NCBI GenBank assembly: GCA_947626275.1
Contig: CANQRL010000008.1
Span: forward strand, 1-64,000
Direction of reading: 5' to 3'
DNA length: 64,000 nt
Source of the DNA: an uncultured Bacilli bacterium
GTDB lineage: Bacteria; Bacillota_I; Bacilli_A; RF39; UBA660
In this document: piece after piece, positions 58,214 to 64,000 of the stretch
Layout: each line of letters opens with the position of its first letter
Position numbering within the stretch: position 1 is the stretch's first letter
Program-made: the position numbers and the translations under genes
Notes under the pieces: generated by a model
The model's database searches: none
What the model was told of the DNA's origin: nothing
The model's input: the letters and a program-made list of their open reading frames with translations, nothing else

Positions 58214-59737
58214 ATGAACCCATTTTTAGAACAATTAAAAAAAGAAATCATAGCGGGCGTTCATCCTGATTGGAATCGCAATCAAAAGCTGAGATATGTC
58301 TATATGATGGCGGGTAAAAAATTGACAAAAGACGCTACTTTTTTCTATAGTTTGAGTGCTAAACTGGGAAATGCTAGTTTAAGCTACGAAGAATTAAAAA
58401 GAAAATATGTTGAAAATGGCGTAGATGAAAATGAAGTCATCTGTAAATCTACTTCTCTTTTTTTAAAAAGTATTTACGAAGAACTAGGAATTGAAGTAAA
58501 ACTGATGAAATCAGCAGTTTATCAACGTGTTTATTCAGAAGATAAAAGTGAGTGTTTTGATGTTTATCACTATTTTCTTTGCTGTACGGGAGAAGAAGAT
58601 AAAAAGTATTTCTTGACGCTCTCTTCCGATTTAATGAACATTCAAAATAACTGGCAAACAGAACATTTTGCTAGTACCATTGGATATCAATTAAGAGAAG
58701 TTCATGGAAAAACGAATGTTGCTTATCAAGGAGAGCCTATTCAAGAGTCGACGATGTCTTTAGAAGAACTGCTCGCTTTAGATGACAGTATTGGTCTTGT
58801 TCCTATGGAAAAGGGTACTCAGTTAAAACCAGGTGGAGCTCTTTCTTATTATGAAAATGCCATTTCTTTAAATTCCGTTTCTCTAGTGGATAGTCCTTTT
58901 ATTTATCAAAGGGCCAAAGGATTACTTGCTTCCCGAAAAGGTTATGCACAGTATTTAAATCAGAACAGTGAATTTTATAAAAAGGCATTTGTATTTCAAA
59001 GAGAAGATGGAAGCATTATTTCTCTAAATGATACGCCTTTAAGTGAACTTTCAGAAAAAGATATCGATGATTGGAATCTGCAAATGTTAGAGAATATGCC
59101 AGAAGCGAATGAAAAAGTGGCTAAAGAAGCCATTCAAAAAATAGAGATTATTGCGCAAAAGTTAAAGCGTATGCGAAAAAGGGCGATAGAGGTAAAAACG
59201 ATGGAAGAAGGGGAAGAAAAAAGACACCAAATTCTTCGATTAAAAAAAGATCAGGCAGCTTGCCACAATCTTCTTCACATGGTATCTTATCTTTTTGTTC
59301 CTTCTCAATATAAAGATCCGCAAAAGGGAAATGAAATCTCCACGGATTATTTGCAATATCGTTTTGAAAATCTATTTGTCGACTTTATGATGTTTAATAA
59401 GGAAGAACCATCTATGCTTAGTCGATGTAATGGTTTAGCTGAGAAAATTGAACTATTGGATAGAGTATTGATGGACTTATTCGGCGGAGATGTTTTTTCC
59501 AAAACGAATGAAGATGCGAAGTTAAGCCGTTCTGTTGCTTTGAATCGTGAAACAGGAGAATATCATTTGTTTTTTCAACTGAATAATACACTTTATTATC
59601 ATCTTGATTTAGACACTGGAAAATTAAAAATTTTACCGGATGTTGTTGGCTATATCTCGAATCAATCTTTTGAGTTTATTAGTGATTCTTTTCATGCTCA
59701 AATCTTAGACATTGAAGAAAGCATTTCCAAAAAATAA
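58214..59737 (+). CDS. Putative transglutaminase-like cysteine protein
   Basis: A 507-residue cytoplasmic protein. Residues 20-150 contain VICKSTSLFLKSIYEELGIE with C77, VYHYFLCCTG with H119, and FLTLSSDLMNIQNNWQTEHF with D139. Order and spacing fit a transglutaminase/papain-type Cys-His-Asp triad. The C-terminal 350 residues are helical with a final beta-rich segment and are unrecognised. AAGGAGAG precedes ATG 58214; the in-frame start at 58199 overlaps the terminator. Protease, transglutaminase or inactive relative cannot be distinguished. Confidence 0.55.
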   Translation: MNPFLEQLKKEIIAGVHPDWNRNQKLRYVYMMAGKKLTKDATFFYSLSAKLGNASLSYEELKRKYVENGVDENEVICKSTSLFLKSIYEELGIEVKLMKSAVYQRVYSEDKSECFDVYHYFLCCTGEEDKKYFLTLSSDLMNIQNNWQTEHFASTIGYQLREVHGKTNVAYQGEPIQESTMSLEELLALDDSIGLVPMEKGTQLKPGGALSYYENAISLNSVSLVDSPFIYQRAKGLLASRKGYAQYLNQNSEFYKKAFVFQREDGSIISLNDTPLSELSEKDIDDWNLQMLENMPEANEKVAKEAIQKIEIIAQKLKRMRKRAIEVKTMEEGEEKRHQILRLKKDQAACHNLLHMVSYLFVPSQYKDPQKGNEISTDYLQYRFENLFVDFMMFNKEEPSMLSRCNGLAEKIELLDRVLMDLFGGDVFSKTNEDAKLSRSVALNRETGEYHLFFQLNNTLYYHLDLDTGKLKILPDVVGYISNQSFEFISDSFHAQILDIEESISKK

Positions 59738-59763
59738 CAAGTCTATTAAGACTTGTTATTTTG
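59732..59763. terminator. Bidirectional terminator between convergent genes
   Basis: AAATAACAAGTCT (59732-59744) pairs perfectly with AGACTTGTTATTT (59749-59761) around a 4-nt loop. The stop codon on the plus strand is in the stem. Confidence 0.85.
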
Positions 59764-60027
59764 TATATAAATTTTTTGTTTTACGACTTCTTTCTGTTCC
59801 ACAATACCTTGTTGAATGATTCCCCATTCTTCTTCTGTTGGTTGAGAAAAGCGAAATCGAGACTGTTTCTGGGAGGTTAGATAATGTAATAAATTATCAA
59901 TTTTTTTCGTTTCTCTTGTCATTCGATTATAGATAAAATATTCACTGCTTGTATCAGATGATGGGACCACAACAAGATAAGTATCTTCATTTTGCTGATC
60001 AATGTAAGTCTTTATTTCTAAAGGCAT
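59746..60027 (-). CDS. Small uncharacterised protein
   Basis: A 93-residue protein (MPLEIKTYIDQQNEDTYLVV) with beta-rich N terminus and helical C terminus; no domain is recognised. GGGGTGAGG lies directly before the ATG at 60027; the longer in-frame start at 60042 has no such site. Confidence 0.65.
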   Translation of the reverse strand: MPLEIKTYIDQQNEDTYLVVVPSSDTSSEYFIYNRMTRETKKIDNLLHYLTSQKQSRFRFSQPTEEEWGIIQQGIVEQKEVVKQKIYIQNNKS

Positions 60028-60146
60028 AACCTCACCCCACAAACTACTTGTATTGTAGTATAAAATGTTAGAAAAGTCAATTTTTGTCCTCTATAAATGG
60101 AAAAGGATGTTCTCTTTGTGAATATATTTTTATAGGAGGACATGCT

Positions 60147-62660
60147 ATGAAGAAATATTCTGGTCTAACAGAGCAGGAAGTATCGAAGAATCGTGAACAA
60201 TATGGAACGAATGAAATTGGAAACTATCAACAAAACAGTTTTCTTCATTTGGTATTTCAATCTTTAGGAGATCCCATCATTCGTATTTTATTAATCGCAC
60301 TCGCTATTAAAACCGTCTTTCTTTTTCAACATTTTGATTGGTATGAAACGCTAGGTATTTTACTGGCTATTTTCATGGCTTCTTTTATCTCTAGTATTTC
60401 TGAGTATGGGAGTGATAAGGCCTTCGCAAAATTGATGGAGGAATCCTCTCGAATCAAATGCAAAGTAATTCGCGATGGAAAGAAAAAAGAAATTCCCATT
60501 AGCGAAGTTGTTCGAGAAGACATCGTCTTTTTAGAAACAGGAGACAAAGTTCCTGCTGATGGTAAGATTGTAGAAGGCATGATTGGTGTTGATGAATCGA
60601 GCTTAAATGGAGAGAGTAAAGAAGTGAAGAAGAAATGTTCTTCCCTTGTTTTAAGAGGAAGTGTTGTGGTATCAGGAGAAGCCATGATGAAAGTGGAATT
60701 GACTGGAGAAAATACTTTTTATGGAAAAATGGCGGATGAATTAAAAACTCAACAACCAATGAGTCCTTTAAAACTTCGTTTGGTTGGACTGGCTAAAATG
60801 ATTAGTAAAATTGGATACGTCAGTGCCTTTTTCATTTTTGCCTCTTATCTTTTTTTAAATGGCGTTACCCTAGAAAATATCATTTATGCATTAACTCTTT
60901 CGGTTACGATTATTATTGTTTGTGTACCGGAAGGATTACCTATGATGGTAACCTTAGTTCTTTCTTCTAATATGAAGAGAATGCTAAAAGATAACGTTTT
61001 AGTTCGAAAATTAGTGGGCATTGAAACAGCCGGAAGTCTCAATATATTATTTACGGATAAAACGGGTACACTAACAAAGGGAGAACTAGAAGTTGTACGG
61101 TATGTATCTGGTAATTTAAAAGAGTATACTTATGAAGAGTTAATCAAGACAAAACTTTCCCGTGTGGTTAAAATTTCTTGTACCGTCAATAATGCTAGTA
61201 GCTTTGATGAAGAAAAGATTATTGGTGGTAATATGACGGATAAAGCCATTTTAAAATTTATTAAAAAAAACAATTTATCTTTTTATAAAGAAGCGGTTAT
61301 TCCTTTTAATAGTAAAGATAAATACGCTATTACGACCATTATGGATGACTCTAGGATTCATTTAATTAAGGGTGCTCCAGAAAAGATTTTACCTTTTTGT
61401 AAGTACTATTATAATGAGCTAGGAAAGAAAGAATTATTAAATCAAACCAAAATAAAACGATATATTGAGGAACAAGCAAAAAGAGGAATTCGTATCATCT
61501 TAATGGCGATTAGTACACAAAAAGAAGTGCTTCCTTTTCAAAATTTAAATTTTGTGGGGCTTCTTCTTATGAAAGATGAGGTACGAGAATCGGCTAAGGA
61601 AGGAATCAAGCTCGTTAAAAAAGCGCATATTAATACCGTCATGTTAACAGGAGATAACAAAGATACGGCTACCTCTATCGCGCAAGAGCTAGAGCTTTTA
61701 GAGCCAGATAGTGTCATTTTGACAAGTGAAGAATTAAATCAATTAAGTGATATAGAACTAAAAGGATTGTTACCTAAATTAAAGGTGGTAGCGCGTATGC
61801 TTCCTCACGATAAAAGTCGATTGATTCGCGTTTGTCAAGAGTTGGATCTAGTAGTAGGAATGACAGGAGATGGAGTTAATGATGCTCCCGCTTTAAAAAG
61901 AGCTGATGTTGGATTTAGTATGGGTAGTGGAACCGAAGTTGCCAAAGAAGCTAGTGATATTGTCATTTTAGATAATAATTTTTTATCTATCAGTAAATCT
62001 ATTTTGTATGGAAGAACGATTTTTAAAAGTATTCGCAAATTCATTATTTTACAGCTAACTATTAATTTATGTGCTTTAAGTTTAAGTATTTTTGGACCTT
62101 TCCTAGGCATTGATACACCGGTTACAGTTATTCAAATGCTTTGGATTAATATGGTTATGGATACGTTAGCGGGTCTTGCCTTTGCCTTTGAGCCACCACT
62201 TTTAGAATATATGGAGGAAAAACCAAAAAAGAAAAATGAACCGATTATGAATCACTATATGTATAGTGAAATTTTATGGACTGGTATCTTTTCTTCTCTT
62301 CTTTGCTTTTTCTTTTTAAAGTCTCCGATTATATCTTCTTTTTATCAAAATGAACAATCATTACTGTCAGCCTTTTTTGGACTCTTCATCTTCATTGATA
62401 TCTTTAACAGCTTTAACGCTAGAACCCATCGTTTAAATCTCTTATCTAATCTTTTAAAAAATAAAGTATTTATCGTTATTATTACGCTGATTGTCGTTGT
62501 TCAATTACTACTCATCTATTATGGAGGAAATCTTTTTAGAACGACCGGATTAACGTTTACAGAATTGCAGCTCATGATTTTGATTGCCCTTTTGGTAATC
62601 CCTATCGATTTTGTTAGAAAAGTGTATTTAAAATCAAAAAATAAAAATACGGGTGTATAA
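60147..62660 (+). CDS. P-type calcium/cation-transporting ATPase
   Basis: An 837-residue P2-type ATPase. The actuator loop has DESSLNGESKEV (TGES-like) near residue 150, IIIVCVPEGLPMMVTLVLSS is membrane helix 4 with the PEGLP ion site, LFTDKTGTLTKG has the phosphorylated D304, and MTGDGVNDAPALKRADVGFS (about 571-590) is the hinge motif. Six helices follow, in a typical ten-helix layout. AGGAGGA precedes the ATG at 60147. The family fits Ca2+ export (PMCA/SERCA-like bacterial type); the exact ion is not proven. Confidence 0.93.
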   Translation: MKKYSGLTEQEVSKNREQYGTNEIGNYQQNSFLHLVFQSLGDPIIRILLIALAIKTVFLFQHFDWYETLGILLAIFMASFISSISEYGSDKAFAKLMEESSRIKCKVIRDGKKKEIPISEVVREDIVFLETGDKVPADGKIVEGMIGVDESSLNGESKEVKKKCSSLVLRGSVVVSGEAMMKVELTGENTFYGKMADELKTQQPMSPLKLRLVGLAKMISKIGYVSAFFIFASYLFLNGVTLENIIYALTLSVTIIIVCVPEGLPMMVTLVLSSNMKRMLKDNVLVRKLVGIETAGSLNILFTDKTGTLTKGELEVVRYVSGNLKEYTYEELIKTKLSRVVKISCTVNNASSFDEEKIIGGNMTDKAILKFIKKNNLSFYKEAVIPFNSKDKYAITTIMDDSRIHLIKGAPEKILPFCKYYYNELGKKELLNQTKIKRYIEEQAKRGIRIILMAISTQKEVLPFQNLNFVGLLLMKDEVRESAKEGIKLVKKAHINTVMLTGDNKDTATSIAQELELLEPDSVILTSEELNQLSDIELKGLLPKLKVVARMLPHDKSRLIRVCQELDLVVGMTGDGVNDAPALKRADVGFSMGSGTEVAKEASDIVILDNNFLSISKSILYGRTIFKSIRKFIILQLTINLCALSLSIFGPFLGIDTPVTVIQMLWINMVMDTLAGLAFAFEPPLLEYMEEKPKKKNEPIMNHYMYSEILWTGIFSSLLCFFFLKSPIISSFYQNEQSLLSAFFGLFIFIDIFNSFNARTHRLNLLSNLLKNKVFIVIITLIVVVQLLLIYYGGNLFRTTGLTFTELQLMILIALLVIPIDFVRKVYLKSKNKNTGV

Positions 62661-62701
62661 AATATTCTTCTCCGTATCAAACTATTAAGGGAGGGGAAAA
62701 A

Positions 62702-63232
62702 ATGAAAAAATGGATAGTTGGTCTATTCTGTATGATTGCTTTGGCAGGATGTTCTATGGGAACAGATATGACAAATACACCTACCAAACAAGTAGAAGCA
62801 TACATGGATGGATATAAACAATTAGACAGTTCTGTTTTAGATGATCTCGATACTTTATTAAAAGATACGGAATATACAGTAGAGCAAAAAACACGTTACA
62901 AAGAATTGATGAAAAACCATTATAAAAACATCAAATATGAGATTAAAGATGAGAAAATCAACGGAGATAAAGCTACTGTAGAAACCGAAGTAGAAGTAAA
63001 GGATTACAGTAAGGTTCTCTCTTCTGATGTAGTTCCTGATGAATTGAAAGATGAAGAAGGAAACTATAGTGAGGAAGCTTATTACGATTATCAATTAGAA
63101 CAGATGGAAAAAGTAGATGAAACCGTCAAATATACGATTACGTTTTATCTAACCAAAAAGGATGACAAATGGGTTATTGACGATTTAAGTGAATCTACTA
63201 AACAAAAAATACATGGTATTTATTTATACTAA
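62702..63232 (+). CDS. Lipoprotein, NTF2-like character
   Basis: A 176-residue lipoprotein. The lipobox LAGC gives lipidation at C17. The mature part (TPTKQVEAYMDGYKQLDSSV, KYTITFYLTKKDDKWVIDDL) resembles small extracellular DUF4878/DUF5105-type domains of the NTF2-like fold. AAGGGAGGGGA precedes the ATG. Function unknown. Confidence 0.8.
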   Translation: MKKWIVGLFCMIALAGCSMGTDMTNTPTKQVEAYMDGYKQLDSSVLDDLDTLLKDTEYTVEQKTRYKELMKNHYKNIKYEIKDEKINGDKATVETEVEVKDYSKVLSSDVVPDELKDEEGNYSEEAYYDYQLEQMEKVDETVKYTITFYLTKKDDKWVIDDLSESTKQKIHGIYLY

Positions 63233-63287
63233 TGTATTTTTTTTGTGAAATGAAATGTGCTATAATGAAAATAGAAGGTAGGATATT

Positions 63288-63527
63288 ATGGAATATGAGA
63301 TAGGAAAAATTGTGGAATTTGATGGTCATTGTGGCAGAATTATCTCTTCTCAAGGAGAATATTTTTTTACCGAAGATGATATTGAAGACACAGCCATTGC
63401 GGAAGGAAGATATGTCGTTTTTCGACCTGAAGAAATTCAGGGGAAGCAAAGGGCCTTCTTTATTCATGGCGCAGAACAAATGTTAAATCAAAAACAAAAA
63501 GTAATGGATAGACGTTCGTCACAGTAA
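63288..63527 (+). CDS. Small OB-fold/cold-shock-like protein
   Basis: A 79-residue protein. GKIVEFDGHCGRIISSQGEY and GRYVVFRPEEIQGKQRAFFI have the spacing of a cold-shock OB fold (G-x-I-x-x-F...G-x-I...V-x-F), but the RNP aromatic motifs are degenerate. GAAGGTAGG precedes the ATG. It is followed by another gene after 15 nt. Confidence 0.6.
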   Translation: MEYEIGKIVEFDGHCGRIISSQGEYFFTEDDIEDTAIAEGRYVVFRPEEIQGKQRAFFIHGAEQMLNQKQKVMDRRSSQ

Positions 63528-63542
63528 GAGTTGGGGTGAAGT

Positions 63543-64000
63543 ATGAATTTTAGAATTCATTTAGAAGAAAGAATTGCTAGTTTAAGAGAAAAATTGGAAC
63601 GGGGCGATTTTGATTTTTCCGATGATGATTATAAAATCTTTTCTGAATCCAAAGAAATGCGCGTTCTTTTTATTCAAAAAGTAAAAGATCAGCTTCCTAA
63701 TTGGACACCAAGTTTAAAAAAGGCGTATAGTGAGGTTCTTTCTAGTTCTGAAGATTTTGATTTAATCGATCCAGAAATGATTCGTTCTCTTAGTCATTAT
63801 GATATTGAAAAAGGAGATTTATCAGAGATAGATTCGTATTTTTCCTTTTTAGGGGATGTAGATGATATTATTCGCCATTTACAAGAAAAGATGGAAGATC
63901 CCTCTTATCATGCGAAAGAAGGTGCGATGGGGGAAAGACTTGTTCTTTTGTGTATGGAACAGGGAAGAATGGATTTGGTTCGTATAACCCCTTATACCAA
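63543..64000 (+). CDS. Uncharacterised protein, cut by the window end
   Basis: The reading frame begins MNFRIHLEERIASLREKLER and stays open for 152 codons to the last base, so it is a 5' part. The visible part is acidic and helical, with no recognised domain. GGGGTGAAGT precedes the ATG. It is probably co-transcribed with the preceding small gene. Confidence 0.65.
   Translation, partial: MNFRIHLEERIASLREKLERGDFDFSDDDYKIFSESKEMRVLFIQKVKDQLPNWTPSLKKAYSEVLSSSEDFDLIDPEMIRSLSHYDIEKGDLSEIDSYFSFLGDVDDIIRHLQEKMEDPSYHAKEGAMGERLVLLCMEQGRMDLVRITPYT

Noticed and set aside
60084-60146. N-terminal extension of the P-type ATPase
   Set aside because: AGGAGGA lies just before ATG 60147, and the extension does not match family starts.
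1-64000. CRISPR arrays, rRNA, known riboswitches, T-boxes and complete insertion sequences
   Set aside because: No evenly spaced repeats, rRNA segments, recognisable riboswitch cores or transposase genes with inverted repeats were found by reading.
1-64000. Mycoplasma-type recoding of TGA to tryptophan
   Set aside because: TGA ends several intact genes exactly at terminators or ribosome binding sites (for example 37451-37453 and 20908-20910), and no conserved tryptophan is encoded by TGA.

Overview
This window comes from an AT-rich, spore-forming relative of the Bacilli in the Bacillota. The support is a spoIIID-mbl pair in the same order as in Bacillus subtilis, a cotJ operon, two small CotF-type coat genes, and sigma-E-like promoters in front of spoIIID and cotJ. 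Genes are small and tightly packed, and cell-surface lipoproteins are common. TGA is used as a normal stop codon, so this is not the Mycoplasma code. A gut-type lineage near the Mollicutes is a reasonable guess, but nothing here proves a taxon.

Layout. 1-5.4 kb: spoIIID, mbl, a repeat-rich surface protein, the cotJ operon (cotJA and cotJB apparently fused) and tRNA-His. 5.4-17 kb: a glycosyltransferase, an M32 carboxypeptidase, an ASCH/ATP-grasp pair, a surface NagZ, CutA with a second ASCH protein, an EEP hydrolase, an HD hydrolase, a deoxyribosyltransferase-NUDIX fusion, and an ABC exporter behind a 36-codon leader ORF. 17-30 kb: a DinG-like protein that has lost its ATPase motifs, a PP2C phosphatase opposite two coiled-coil proteins, an NlpC/P60 peptidase, RNase R and lipoproteins. 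30-39 kb: phosphoketolase, a ferritin-like protein, a UDG-fold protein, an ADP-ribosyltransferase-like gene overlapping a small acidic gene, CotF genes, a CmpB-type membrane protein, and a stand-alone reverse transcriptase preceded by a strongly structured RNA leader. 39-54 kb: a sortase-like protein, SDR plus PLP enzyme, MscS, an HTH-repeat protein, a 2561-residue cyclic beta-1,2-glucan synthase-like enzyme, and glucose-6-phosphate isomerase. 54-64 kb: nitroreductase, a lysozyme-fold protein, a transposase-like HTH protein, a transglutaminase-like protein, a P-type ATPase and lipoproteins.

Expression style. Most genes are separate transcription units with very short intergenic regions. Intrinsic terminators often include the stop codon of the gene they end, and their T-tract often runs straight into an extended -10 promoter (TGATATAAT) for the next gene. 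Many Shine-Dalgarno sites are of the GGTGAT type.

Best candidates for something undescribed: (1) the reverse transcriptase and its leader RNA of about 126 nt, which has a closing stem, a pseudoknot and a terminal hairpin; (2) the ART-like gene and its overlapping acidic partner, a possible toxin-antitoxin or effector pair; (3) the leader ORF and terminator in front of the ABC exporter; (4) the ATPase-dead, iron-sulfur-type DinG relative.
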